Origin: SIG587 sp045531585 | Lineage (GTDB): Bacteria > Bacillota > Clostridia > Oscillospirales > Acutalibacteraceae | DNA: 26,092 nt | Reading direction: 5' to 3' | NCBI GenBank assembly: GCA_045531585.1 | Contig: JAZSEH010000053.1 | Location: forward strand, 1-26,092 | Part shown: in pieces, positions 1 through 7,434 of the stretch | Numbering within the stretch: position 1 is the stretch's first letter | How the letters are laid out: every line of letters starts with the position of its first letter | Translations under genes and position numbers: made by a program | Notes under the pieces: generated by a model | What the model saw: only the letters and a program-made list of their open reading frames with translations | What the model was told of the DNA's origin: nothing | The model's database searches: none

Positions 1-7
1 CATTGTT

Positions 8-123
8 TGTGTTACAGTTTTCATGACGAATGGTTTATCCTCCTGTACGTTTTGATTCAGCAACTTAACTGTAACACAGGATTTTCCATTCGTCACTCTT
101 TTTTTACTCCTTACTGTAACACA
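8..123. repeat. Nested inverted repeat with a direct repeat
   Basis: GTGTTACAGT (9-18) is the exact inverse of ACTGTAACAC (113-122), and TGACGAATGG (24-33) is the exact inverse of CCATTCGTCA (86-95), so the two pairs nest. The outer motif has a further direct copy, ACTGTAACACA, at 68-78 as well as at 113-123. The stretch lies upstream of the trpB promoter and encodes no convincing protein. It could be the end of a small mobile or palindromic element, a remnant, or operator sites. The window edge prevents a decision. Confidence 0.5.
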
Positions 124-169
124 TCTATTGTAAACCTACACCAAAAATACCAATAAATATTTTTTAGTA

Positions 170-198
170 TTGACATAGTGAATTTATTATGCTAAAAT
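170..198 (+). promoter_or_regulatory. Sigma-A promoter of the trpB leader
   Basis: The -35 box is a perfect TTGACA (170-175). A 17-base spacer leads to a TAAAAT -10 box (193-198), preceded by an extended TG motif (190-191). Transcription would start near 205, just before the T-box RNA. Confidence 0.85.
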
Positions 199-204
199 TT
201 TTAA

Positions 205-468
205 AAAGATAAACCTGTGATAAAGAGTAGTAGTTGTCTTAAGCGTTTATAGAGAGCGGTTGTTTGGTGAAAAACCGTAATGCTTTTTTCAATGAATGGA
301 CTTTTGAGGGCGGCCCGAAATTTTTTAAAGTAGGCGTTGACGGCTTCCATCCGTTAAAGTGGAGCGCATATGCTTGTATGTGCATTAAGTGGGTTTTAAC
401 CAATTTGGGTGGTACCGCGGAATTTTTTAGTTTCGTCCCAAGTGTCTTTTAGATGCTTGGGATTTTTT
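205..468 (+). promoter_or_regulatory. T-box riboswitch, tryptophan specifier, with terminator
   Basis: The leader ends in the canonical T-box sequence GGGTGGTACCGCGG (407-420), whose bulge pairs with the acceptor end of uncharged tRNA. A distal stem I helix forms between AAGCGTT (241-247) and AATGCTT (288-294 region) and contains an AGAGA bulge motif. The specifier loop reads GAA-TGG-AC, placing a UGG tryptophan codon at 297-299. A Rho-independent terminator follows (stem 436-462, loop near 447-451, T run 463-468); it competes with the antiterminator. The specifier agrees with the downstream trpB. An open frame of about 60 codons across this RNA (264-452) is not a gene. Confidence 0.93.
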
Positions 469-489
469 GATTTTAAAAGGAGTAAAGTT

Positions 490-522
490 ATGTTTTTATT
501 AACAAAACGATGGCGAGGCTAA
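490..522 (+). CDS. Putative 10-residue tryptophan leader peptide MFLLTKRWRG
   Basis: A very short ORF lies between the T-box terminator and trpB. It has an excellent ribosome binding site, AAAAGGAG (475-482), 7 bases before ATG 490. The peptide is MFLLTKRWRG, with Trp as codon 7 (TGG 511-513) and stop at 520-522. GATGG (509-513), which includes the Trp codon, can pair with CCATC (530-534). The position, the strong initiation signal and the Trp codon suggest a translated leader that senses tryptophan supply after T-box read-through. That role is inference; the ORF could simply be a fortuitous short frame. Confidence 0.5.
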   Translation: MFLLTKRWRG

Positions 523-566
523 CATTTAACCATCTAAACATAAAAATACGAACGGAGTAATTTAAA

Positions 567-1811
567 ATGAATAAATATAAGGATTTTGATAACTATTTAA
601 AGGAATTTCCCGATGAAAACGGCTATTTTGGTGAGTTCGGCGGTGCCTATCTACCTGATGAACTTGTTCCTGCTTTTAAGGAGGCAAGTGATGCTTATGA
701 AGCAATTTGCCATTCCGCTCAGTTCATAAGTGAGCTTAGAAGAATAAGAAAAGAATTCCAGGGTAGACCTACACCTGTATACCACTGTGAGCGTTTGTCT
801 AAGCTGTTTGGTAACTGCCAGATATATTTAAAACGTGAAGACTTGAACCACACCGGCGCACACAAGCTTAACCATTGTATGGGTGAAGGCTTGCTTGCGA
901 AATTCATGGGCAAGAAAAAACTTATTGCCGAAACAGGTGCAGGACAACACGGCGTTGCCATAGCGACTGCAGCGGCTTATTTCGGCCTTGAGTGTGACGT
1001 TTATATGGGTGAAGTAGATATTGCTAAGCAGCATCCTAACGTTATTAGAATGAAAATGCTGGGCGCTAACGTTATTCCTGTTACCCATGGTCTAAAGACC
1101 TTAAAGGAAGCGGTTGATGCCGCGTTTGATGCATATCTTAAAGAATATCATGATGCTATTTACTGCATTGGTTCAGCCTTAGGCCCCCATCCTTTCCCTA
1201 AAATGGTACGCGATTTTCAGTCTGTTATCGGAATAGAGGCAAGGGAGCAGTTCCTTGGTATGACAGGAATTATGCCTGATGCGATTTGTGCCTGTGTTGG
1301 CGGCGGTTCCAACTCTCTTGGTATGTTTACACCCTTCCTTGGTGATCCTGTTGAAATATACGGAATTGAGCCTTTGGGCAGAGGTGAAAAGATAGGTGAC
1401 CATGCCGCAACAATGAAGTTTGGCACAAAGGGCAGACTTCATGGATTTGATAGCTATTTACTTCAAGATGAAAATGGTGAGCCCCTTCCTGTTTACTCTA
1501 TTGCCAGCGGTCTTGACTATCCCGGTGTAGGTCCTGAGCACGCATATCTACGTGATAAGGGAAGGGTACATTATGAAACTGTGTCCGATGAGGAGGCTAT
1601 GGAGGCATTCTTCCTTCTTAGCCGTTTTGAGGGCATTATTCCCGCAATTGAAAGCTCCCACGCTGTTGCATATGCTATACGTTATGCTAAGGAGCATAAA
1701 TCAGGCTCTATTCTTGCTTGCCTTTCCGGAAGAGGAGATAAGGATATTGACTACGTTTATGAAAACTACGGTTGCGGTGAAAAATTCAATCTTGAAAAGT
1801 ACGTTAAATAA
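567..1811 (+). CDS. trpB: Tryptophan synthase beta chain (standalone)
   Basis: The PLP enzyme condenses indole with L-serine to give tryptophan. The 414-residue product is near the usual 390-410. Key sites are visible: LNHTGAHK with the PLP lysine at about residue 100, ETGAGQHG at 122-129 (catalytic Glu122), the phosphate-binding GGGSN at 245-249, and the C-terminal SGRGDKD at 387-393. GGAG (554-557) precedes ATG 567 by 9 bases. The segment after the lysine (LNHCMGEGLL) differs from the common NNxxGQALL. No trpA or other trp gene is nearby, and the gene ends at its own terminator, so it probably salvages indole or works with a distant TrpA. Control is by the Trp T-box and perhaps the leader peptide. 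Confidence 0.95.
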   Translation: MNKYKDFDNYLKEFPDENGYFGEFGGAYLPDELVPAFKEASDAYEAICHSAQFISELRRIRKEFQGRPTPVYHCERLSKLFGNCQIYLKREDLNHTGAHKLNHCMGEGLLAKFMGKKKLIAETGAGQHGVAIATAAAYFGLECDVYMGEVDIAKQHPNVIRMKMLGANVIPVTHGLKTLKEAVDAAFDAYLKEYHDAIYCIGSALGPHPFPKMVRDFQSVIGIEAREQFLGMTGIMPDAICACVGGGSNSLGMFTPFLGDPVEIYGIEPLGRGEKIGDHAATMKFGTKGRLHGFDSYLLQDENGEPLPVYSIASGLDYPGVGPEHAYLRDKGRVHYETVSDEEAMEAFFLLSRFEGIIPAIESSHAVAYAIRYAKEHKSGSILACLSGRGDKDIDYVYENYGCGEKFNLEKYVK

Positions 1812-1821
1812 TTCTTTTAAA

Positions 1822-1851
1822 AACCTATCGGCGTATAACCGATAGGTTTTT
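1822..1851 (+). terminator. Rho-independent terminator after trpB
   Basis: A perfect 10-bp stem, AACCTATCGG (1822-1831) with CCGATAGGTT (1839-1848), is followed by a T run, 11 bases after the trpB stop. It separates trpB from the next gene. Confidence 0.88.
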
Positions 1852-1875
1852 GTGTTAAAAAACAACATTTAAACA

Positions 1876-1903
1876 TTTACAATTAAAAAAATAATGTTAT
1901 AAT
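1876..1903 (+). promoter_or_regulatory. Promoter of the glycoside-hydrolase-like gene
   Basis: TTTACA (1876-1881), a 16-base spacer and a perfect TATAAT (1898-1903) with an extended TG at 1895-1896. It lies about 30 bases before the start codon of the following gene. Confidence 0.65.
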
Positions 1904-1932
1904 TTACTTAAAAATAAAGTAAGGTGATTTTT

Positions 1933-4086
1933 ATGAGTAAGATTGTTATTAAAAACGAAAAATTTATTCTTACTGTAAATGATAAATGTGTTGCAGAAAG
2001 CCTGGTTCTTATTAAAACGGGGGAAGAGTGTCTTGATAGTGCAGAGCTTTTACCGTTATTTTCAATTACAGAAGAAAGACCTTATAACAATGAGATAAAA
2101 TTATCCCACCCCAATAAGCGTATAACCTTTAATGCAAACGGGATTGAAAGAAACGGAGATAAACTTATAGTTTCATTTGAACTTGTTACATTTAAAGCTA
2201 TTGTAAAAATCATAGAAAAAAATGATTACATATATTTTGAGCTTATAGATTTTATTGTTCCGCCGGAAAGCTTTGAGGGACTTAGCATGTCGCCTCCACC
2301 TGTGTGCGAATTCAGACTCATACAATTACCTGTAAAAAACAGAGAGCGTTTTGGCGAATGGCTTAACGTTTCTTGGGATGACAACATATGTGTTAACGTT
2401 TTAGCCACTTCTCCTTATGCAAGAATTGATTCACAAAAAAGAAAAGATTGCCGTATTATGACGGCAGATGCCGTTAAGGGAATAAAACTAAAGGGCTGTG
2501 GTGCTGCGCTTATCGTAGCCGAAACAGAACAATTTATGGATACTGTTAAACATATAGAGGATGACTTTGATCTTCCTAAAGGCGTTGAAAGCAGACGGAA
2601 CGAGCTTATTAACAGTTCCATTTATTGGGTGCTTGATTTCTATCCCGAAAACGTTGAAAAGCATATTTATTATGCAAAAAAAGGCGGTTTTCGCCTTATG
2701 CTTATAAATTACGGCTCTATATTTAAAGAACAGGATATTTACGGTTACTGCAGTAATTATGATTTTAATTCATTTTATCCCAACGGATTTGAAGATTTAA
2801 AAATTGCACTTAAAAAAGTTAAGGCGGCGGGAATAAGGCCCGGTCTGCATTTCCTGCATACCCACGTTGGAAAATATACGAGATATGTGACACCTGTTGC
2901 CGACCACCGACTTAATTTTACACGACATTTCACACTTGCAAAGCCTCTTGAAATTGATAATACAACAATATACGTTGAAGAAAATCCTGAAGATTCCGTA
3001 ATGTGTGAGAAATGTAGGGTGCTTAGATTTGGTGGGGAGCTTATTTCTTACGAAGCGTATTCAACAATTCCTCCATACTGTTTTACAGGTTGTAAAAGAG
3101 GGCACTGGAATACTAACGTTACACAGCATCCCTTAGGCGAGATTGGCGGTATACTTGATATAAGTGAATATTGTGCCAACAGTGTATATCTTAATCAAAA
3201 TTCAAGTCTTCAGGAAGAGATAGGGGATAAGATTGCCGAAATTTACAACTGTGGCTTTGAATTTGCGTATTTTGACGGCTCGGAAGGAACAAATCCTCCT
3301 TTTGATTTTCATATTCCCAACGCACAATATAGAGTTTATAAAAAGTTTAATAACGCTCCCATATTCTGTGAAGGTGCCGCAAAGGCCCATTTCAGTTGGC
3401 ATATGCTAAGCGGAGGCAATGCTTTTGACAAATTTCCCAGCGATATTTTTAAAGCAATGACCGCAAAGCATCCTCTTGAGGAAGCTCCAAGAATGGCAAA
3501 TGATTTTACAAGGGTGAATTTTGGATGGTGGGGATATTATCCTGATGCTCAGCCTGATTTGTACGAGTATTCAACAAGCCGTGCCGCTGCATGGGATTGT
3601 CCCGCAACGCTGCAATCATGCATATGGTTGTTCCCTAAAAACCCAAGAAATGATGACCTTTTAGAGGCAATAAGGCGTTGGGAGGACGTTCGCGCAAAAA
3701 AATGGCTCACCCATGAGCAAAAGTTGATGCTTAGAAACCCCAATCAGGAGCATATTTTACTTATAAACGAAAATGGTGAATATGAGCTTGTGCCGTATAA
3801 CGAGGTAAAAAATGCCGCAGGAGGCGATAAAAACGCGCGTGTTTTTGTGTTTGAGCGAAACAATAAACGCTATGCCGTTTGCTGGCATAAAATAGATATG
3901 GGAACACTAAATATACCCATTTCGTCCGATAAACTTATTTATGAGGAAGAAATAGGTGGTAAGAGACTTAATATAAGTGAATGTGATAATGTATCTTCAA
4001 TTACACTTGATAACCGACATTATTTAAGTACCGATTTGCCTATGGATGAATTTATTGATGCTTTGATTAATTCAACATTAAAATAA
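1933..4086 (+). CDS. Large glycoside-hydrolase-like protein, family unassigned
   Basis: This is a 717-residue protein starting at ATG 1933, preceded by AAGGTG; a GTG at 1924 lies inside that site and is less likely. There is no signal peptide or membrane segment, so it should be cytoplasmic. The first ~220 residues look like a beta-rich domain. From about 225 there are TIM-barrel-like strands (SSIYWVLDFY, GFRLMLINYG, GIRPGLHFLHTH) and a likely catalytic Asp448 in GFEFAYFDGSE, with Glu480 in FCEGAAKAHFSWH nearby. Residues ~340-400 form an insert with a GGELISYEAY...CKRGHWNTN...H pattern. I infer a retaining-type glycosidase resembling alpha-galactosidase-clan barrels; substrate and family are unknown. 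It appears to be a single-gene unit between a promoter and a palindromic terminator. Confidence 0.5.
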   Translation: MSKIVIKNEKFILTVNDKCVAESLVLIKTGEECLDSAELLPLFSITEERPYNNEIKLSHPNKRITFNANGIERNGDKLIVSFELVTFKAIVKIIEKNDYIYFELIDFIVPPESFEGLSMSPPPVCEFRLIQLPVKNRERFGEWLNVSWDDNICVNVLATSPYARIDSQKRKDCRIMTADAVKGIKLKGCGAALIVAETEQFMDTVKHIEDDFDLPKGVESRRNELINSSIYWVLDFYPENVEKHIYYAKKGGFRLMLINYGSIFKEQDIYGYCSNYDFNSFYPNGFEDLKIALKKVKAAGIRPGLHFLHTHVGKYTRYVTPVADHRLNFTRHFTLAKPLEIDNTTIYVEENPEDSVMCEKCRVLRFGGELISYEAYSTIPPYCFTGCKRGHWNTNVTQHPLGEIGGILDISEYCANSVYLNQNSSLQEEIGDKIAEIYNCGFEFAYFDGSEGTNPPFDFHIPNAQYRVYKKFNNAPIFCEGAAKAHFSWHMLSGGNAFDKFPSDIFKAMTAKHPLEEAPRMANDFTRVNFGWWGYYPDAQPDLYEYSTSRAAAWDCPATLQSCIWLFPKNPRNDDLLEAIRRWEDVRAKKWLTHEQKLMLRNPNQEHILLINENGEYELVPYNEVKNAAGGDKNARVFVFERNNKRYAVCWHKIDMGTLNIPISSDKLIYEEEIGGKRLNISECDNVSSITLDNRHYLSTDLPMDEFIDALINSTLK

Positions 4087-4087
4087 G

Positions 4088-4117
4088 AAAAAAAGGAGCG
4101 TTAACGCTCCTTTTTTA
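4088..4117. terminator. Bidirectional terminator
   Basis: A near-perfect palindrome (A-run, GGAGCG TTAA CGCTCC, T-run) lies between two converging genes. The A and T runs on both sides let it stop transcription from either strand. Confidence 0.88.
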
Positions 4118-4121
4118 TTAT

Positions 4122-5300
4122 TTAGAATTTAACAAAATGCGGCGCAAATTTTTTAACTAATTTATAGGGAACACCTTCAAGTTCCTTTTCCGCTGCTTTT
4201 AAATTTTCTCTGATGTTAATTCCTTGAGGACAATGTTGTTCACATTTTCCGCATCCAATACAGTTAGAAGCGCTTGTGGGTGATTTTCTTAGTGCCGTAC
4301 ACATTACGTGTTCTTTTAGCGCGGCGAATGTTCCTTCGGAATATTTGCGGTTATACGCAGAAAAAGTACCCGGAATATCAACTCCCATAGGGCAAGGCAT
4401 ACAGTATCCGCAACCTGTACACCCAACCTTCATTTTGCTGTTTATTGCATTTGCAACAGCCTTTAGCATATTTTCATCACTGGAAGTGAGTTCGCCAATT
4501 TGTGTTGAGGATGCGGTACTTATATTATCCTGAAGCATTTCGACCGAATTCATTCCTGATAGAACAACGGTAACCTCGGGCTGATTCCAAAGCCATTTAA
4601 ACGCCCATTGTGCAGGAGTGCGCTTTATATTATAACTACTAAATATCTGCTTAGCCTCATCAGGTAAACGGGAAACAAGCTTTCCTCCACGTAAAGGCTC
4701 CATTATCATTACGGGTATGCTCTTTGATGCGGCATATTTAAGGCCTTTTTTTCCAGCCTGTGAATGTTCATCCATATAATTGTATTGTATCATACAAAAA
4801 TCCCAATCATATGCATCTATAAGCTTAATGAACATCTCAGTATTGCCGTGGTAAGAAAAGCCTATTTGCTTTATTGAGCCATTTGCCTTTTTATCAGCAA
4901 TCCACTGAGTTATTCCAAGGCTCTTCATTCTTTCCCAAGCCCCAATATCTGTAAGCATATGCATAAAATAATAATCTATTCTGTCGGTTCTAAGTCGTCT
5001 TAGTTGCTCATTGAAAAGCTTATCAAGAACATCTGTGCTTTTTATTAAGTAATGGGGAAGCTTTGTTGCAATATTTATTTTGTCACGAACATTATTTTTT
5101 TCAAAAATTTCACCTAAAGCTGCTTCGCTACCGGGATAAATATAGGCCGTATCAAAATAGTTTACGCCATTTTCTATAGCAAGCATAAGCTGCTGTTCAG
5201 TAAGAGACATATCAATTTTACCCATTTTTGTAGGAAAACGCATACATCCATAACCCAGTACCGAAAGATTATTTCCGTACTTATCTTTACGATAATTCAT
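4122..5300 (-). CDS. Aldo/keto reductase with C-terminal 2x[4Fe-4S] ferredoxin domain
   Basis: The 392-residue enzyme begins at the ATG at 5300, which has GAGGTG about 6 bases upstream; an ATG six bases earlier overlaps that site. The N-terminal AKR barrel shows the catalytic tetrad as Asp50 and Tyr55 (FDTAYIYPGSE), Lys80 (IATK) and His114 (YFMH). The C-terminal domain carries two cluster motifs: CTGCGYCMPCP (Cys294, 297, 300, 303) and CIGCGKCEQHCP (Cys347, 350, 353, 357). The fusion is a known anaerobe family of ferredoxin-like aldo/keto reductases; the natural substrate cannot be read from sequence. It has its own promoter and is divergent from the MFS gene. Electron delivery to or from ferredoxin is inferred. 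Confidence 0.9.
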   Translation of the reverse strand: MNYRKDKYGNNLSVLGYGCMRFPTKMGKIDMSLTEQQLMLAIENGVNYFDTAYIYPGSEAALGEIFEKNNVRDKINIATKLPHYLIKSTDVLDKLFNEQLRRLRTDRIDYYFMHMLTDIGAWERMKSLGITQWIADKKANGSIKQIGFSYHGNTEMFIKLIDAYDWDFCMIQYNYMDEHSQAGKKGLKYAASKSIPVMIMEPLRGGKLVSRLPDEAKQIFSSYNIKRTPAQWAFKWLWNQPEVTVVLSGMNSVEMLQDNISTASSTQIGELTSSDENMLKAVANAINSKMKVGCTGCGYCMPCPMGVDIPGTFSAYNRKYSEGTFAALKEHVMCTALRKSPTSASNCIGCGKCEQHCPQGINIRENLKAAEKELEGVPYKLVKKFAPHFVKF

Positions 5301-5324
5301 AAACATCACCTCTACGTTTAGTAA

Positions 5325-5353
5325 ATTATAACACAAAATTTTATTTACTACAA
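5325..5353 (-). promoter_or_regulatory. Promoter of the aldo/keto reductase
   Basis: Read on the minus strand: TTGTAG (5353-5348), a 17-base spacer and a perfect TATAAT (5330-5325), about 25 bases before the start codon. Confidence 0.7.
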
Positions 5354-5362
5354 CATAGCACT

Positions 5363-5390
5363 TGTTTTTATATAATAGTGGTGTTATAAT
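5363..5390 (+). promoter_or_regulatory. Putative promoter of the MFS gene
   Basis: TTGTTT (5363-5368), a 16-base spacer and TATAAT (5385-5390). A second TATAAT at 5371-5376 has no good -35 partner. A start near 5397 supports translation from ATG 5419 rather than from the earlier ATG at 5389. Confidence 0.45.
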
Positions 5391-5418
5391 GTTGAAAAAA
5401 TTATTTGGTGTGATGTTA

Positions 5419-6660
5419 ATGAGTAAAGAATATACAAGATTAAAGCTTGCGTGCTATTCAACAAACGTAACAATGTCGGTGGCCAGTAATTTATCGCCGC
5501 TTCTTTTTTTAACCTTTAGAAATCTTTACGGGATTTCATACTCGTTGCTGGGACTTTTAGTTTTAGTCAACTTTGTAACTCAGCTTAGTGTTGATTTAAT
5601 TTTTTCATTCTTTTCACATAGGTTTAACATACCCAAGGTTGTAAAAACAATCCCCCTTATTGCCGTTGTAGGTATTCTGATTTACGCTTTATGGCCTTTT
5701 TTATTTAAAGACTCTGTTTATGTGGGACTGGTTATTGGTACTGTAATTATTTCAGCCTCTGCCGGTCTTGCAGAGGTACTTATAAGCCCTGTTATTGCGG
5801 CTATTCCGGCAAAAGACCCTGACAGAGAAATGAGCAAGCTTCATTCAGTTTATGCATGGGGTGTTGTTTTTGTAGTAATTTTCAGCACCTTATTTTTGCT
5901 TGCCTTCGGTCAAAAAAATTGGCAATGGTTGGCACTTGTTTTTATACTTATTCCGTTTAGTTCTTTTATTTTATTCAGCAGAAGCCAGATTCCTCATATG
6001 GATACTCCGGAAAAAACATCAGGTGCCTTCTCATTACTAAAAAACAAGACGTTGTGGTTCTGTTTTATCGCAATATTTTTGGGCGGCTCGGCAGAGTGTA
6101 CAATGGCACAATGGAGTTCAAGTTACCTTGAACAAGCACTTAATATACCTAAGGTATGGGGAGATATTTTTGGCGTAGCACTTTTCGCATTAATGTTAGG
6201 GCTTGGCCGCACGCTTTATTCTAAAATTGGAAAAAATATAAATAGAGTAATACTTTTTGGCTGTCTTGGTGCAACCTTGTGTTATTTTATTTGTGCAGTA
6301 TCTAACGTTGCCGTTCTTGGCCTTGTTGCATGTGCATTTGCAGGACTTTGCACCTCAATGCTTTGGCCGGGTAACCTTATTGTTGCATCTGACAGGATAA
6401 AGGATGGCGGTGTATTTATTTATGCTATGATGGCCGCCGGAGGAGACCTTGGGGCATCTGTAGGTCCTCAGCTTATAGGTGTTATAACCGATAATACATT
6501 GTCAAATCCCAATGCAATGGAAATTGCTCAAAAAATCGGAATAACTGCAGAGCAGCTTGGACTGAAGCTCGGCATGCTTGTTGGTATGCTTTTCCCACTT
6601 GTTGGAATTTTCATTTCTTTTTGGTTTATAAAAACAAAGAAACTTGACAATAATAAATAA
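5419..6660 (+). CDS. MFS transporter, fucose-permease-like
   Basis: The 413-residue integral membrane protein has about 12 hydrophobic segments and the two-half layout of the major facilitator superfamily, with a hydrophilic loop near the middle (SQIPHMDTPEKTSG). Glycine-rich helices such as VFIYAMMAAGGDLGASVGPQLIG near the C-terminal half resemble the FucP-like sugar permease branch, but the substrate is not determinable. I chose ATG 5419 because GGTGTGA (5407-5413) precedes it and TM1 follows after about 10 residues; upstream in-frame starts at 5362 and 5389 lie in or before the promoter. It may act with the neighbouring glycosidase-like and reductase genes, although each appears to have its own promoter. 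Confidence 0.85.
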   Translation: MSKEYTRLKLACYSTNVTMSVASNLSPLLFLTFRNLYGISYSLLGLLVLVNFVTQLSVDLIFSFFSHRFNIPKVVKTIPLIAVVGILIYALWPFLFKDSVYVGLVIGTVIISASAGLAEVLISPVIAAIPAKDPDREMSKLHSVYAWGVVFVVIFSTLFLLAFGQKNWQWLALVFILIPFSSFILFSRSQIPHMDTPEKTSGAFSLLKNKTLWFCFIAIFLGGSAECTMAQWSSSYLEQALNIPKVWGDIFGVALFALMLGLGRTLYSKIGKNINRVILFGCLGATLCYFICAVSNVAVLGLVACAFAGLCTSMLWPGNLIVASDRIKDGGVFIYAMMAAGGDLGASVGPQLIGVITDNTLSNPNAMEIAQKIGITAEQLGLKLGMLVGMLFPLVGIFISFWFIKTKKLDNNK

Positions 6661-6672
6661 TAGCGTTATAAT
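6644..6672 (+). promoter_or_regulatory. Consensus promoter of the folT leader
   Basis: A perfect TTGACA (6644-6649), 17-base spacer and perfect TATAAT (6667-6672). The -35 box and much of the spacer lie inside the last codons of the MFS gene. Transcription would start near 6679, just before the riboswitch. Confidence 0.9.
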
Positions 6673-6686
6673 CATCATATCAAGTT

Positions 6687-6784
6687 TGAAGAGTAAAAAT
6701 ACAGGCGTGAAGTGCCGATGGGACGGGGAGTTGCCGGTCGGACGAAGGTTGTTTACCGCGGTCTGTGTTTTGCATCCCGCTTCA
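6687..6784 (+). promoter_or_regulatory. Tetrahydrofolate (THF) riboswitch aptamer
   Basis: The closing P1 helix is TGAAG (6687-6691) with CTTCA (6780-6784). Hallmark conserved segments follow in order: GGCGTGAAGTGCC, GGGACGGGGAGTTGCC, GACGAAGG, GTTTACCGCGGTC and TGCATCCCGCTTC. These match the folT-type THF riboswitch class of Firmicutes, and the next gene is folT. It should lower FolT production when reduced folate is plentiful. Confidence 0.92.
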
Positions 6785-6803
6785 TAGGGCACAAGAGATA
6801 TTT

Positions 6804-6840
6804 ATACCTCCTATTCTGCCGTATGTGCGGAAGGAGGTAT
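6804..6840 (+). promoter_or_regulatory. Expression platform sequestering the folT ribosome binding site
   Basis: ATACCTCC (6804-6811) is an exact complement of GGAGGTAT (6833-6840), which contains the folT Shine-Dalgarno sequence. The hairpin would hide the site 5-8 bases before ATG 6845, giving translational control. It also has some inner pairing and is followed by a short T run, so partial termination is possible. Confidence 0.8.
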
Positions 6841-6844
6841 TTTT

Positions 6845-7345
6845 ATGTCGAATAAAATTAAAAAAATTGCGGTTATTGGAGTGCTTCTTGCTATGCAGGT
6901 GGTGCTTTCCCGTTTTTGCTCATATTCGGTATGGAATATGAAAATTGGTTTTGCATTTATCCCCGTTGTTATTTGTGCAATGCTTTACGGCCCCGTTTAT
7001 GCGGCTATACTTGGCGGCCTTTCGGACTTTTTGGGTGCAATACTTTTTCCCATCGGTGCATACTTTCCCGGTTTTACCTTAACTGCCGCGGTTACAGGCC
7101 TGATTTTTGGCTTGCTTTTGTATAGGAAAGCAAATATTTTACGTATACTTTTAAGTGTATTGTCTGAACAGATTTTGTGCGGTTTAATTGTAAATTCACT
7201 ATGGATTTCCGTTTTATACGGTTCAAAGTATGATGCGGTTTTTATTTCACGAATACCCCAGGTTATTATACTTCTCGTAATACAAACTATTTGTATTTTT
7301 ATTATCGAAAAATTTATAATCAATAAGCTTAAAAAAATTATTTAA
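6845..7345 (+). CDS. folT: Folate-specific ECF transporter S component FolT
   Basis: A 166-residue hydrophobic protein with about 5-6 membrane helices, typical for ECF S components. It shows the N-terminal ALAVLLAMQVVLSRF-type start (here IAVIGVLLAMQVVLSRF), the conserved GFAFIPVVI and GPVYAAILGGLSDFLGAIL segments, and the YFPGFTLTAAVTGLIFG helix seen in FolT proteins. It binds folate for uptake and needs the shared EcfT and EcfA ATPase module, which is not in this window. The THF riboswitch directly upstream strongly supports the substrate. The start is fixed by GGAGG (6833-6837). The gene is monocistronic, ending in a stem-loop. Confidence 0.93.
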   Translation: MSNKIKKIAVIGVLLAMQVVLSRFCSYSVWNMKIGFAFIPVVICAMLYGPVYAAILGGLSDFLGAILFPIGAYFPGFTLTAAVTGLIFGLLLYRKANILRILLSVLSEQILCGLIVNSLWISVLYGSKYDAVFISRIPQVIILLVIQTICIFIIEKFIINKLKKII

Positions 7346-7365
7346 TGCACCGAAAGGTGCATTTT
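7344..7365 (+). terminator. Terminator after folT
   Basis: AATGCACC (7344-7351), a GAAA tetraloop and GGTGCATT (7356-7363) form a perfect stem followed by a short, interrupted T tract. The stem begins within the folT stop codon. Confidence 0.7.
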
Positions 7366-7434
7366 AAATTTTTCTTTATTTTTTGAATTGTTTATGGTAT
7401 TATATGTTTGTATGTTTATAAATGGAGTGATTTT

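Noticed and set aside
264..452. Open frame of about 62 codons in the trpB leader
   Set aside because: It runs through the T-box specifier, antiterminator and terminator, has no ribosome binding site and no protein-like conservation pattern; the RNA structure explains the sequence.
1552..1845. Second + strand frame overlapping the 3' end of trpB
   Set aside because: It is a shadow of trpB in another frame, runs into the terminator and has no plausible start signal.
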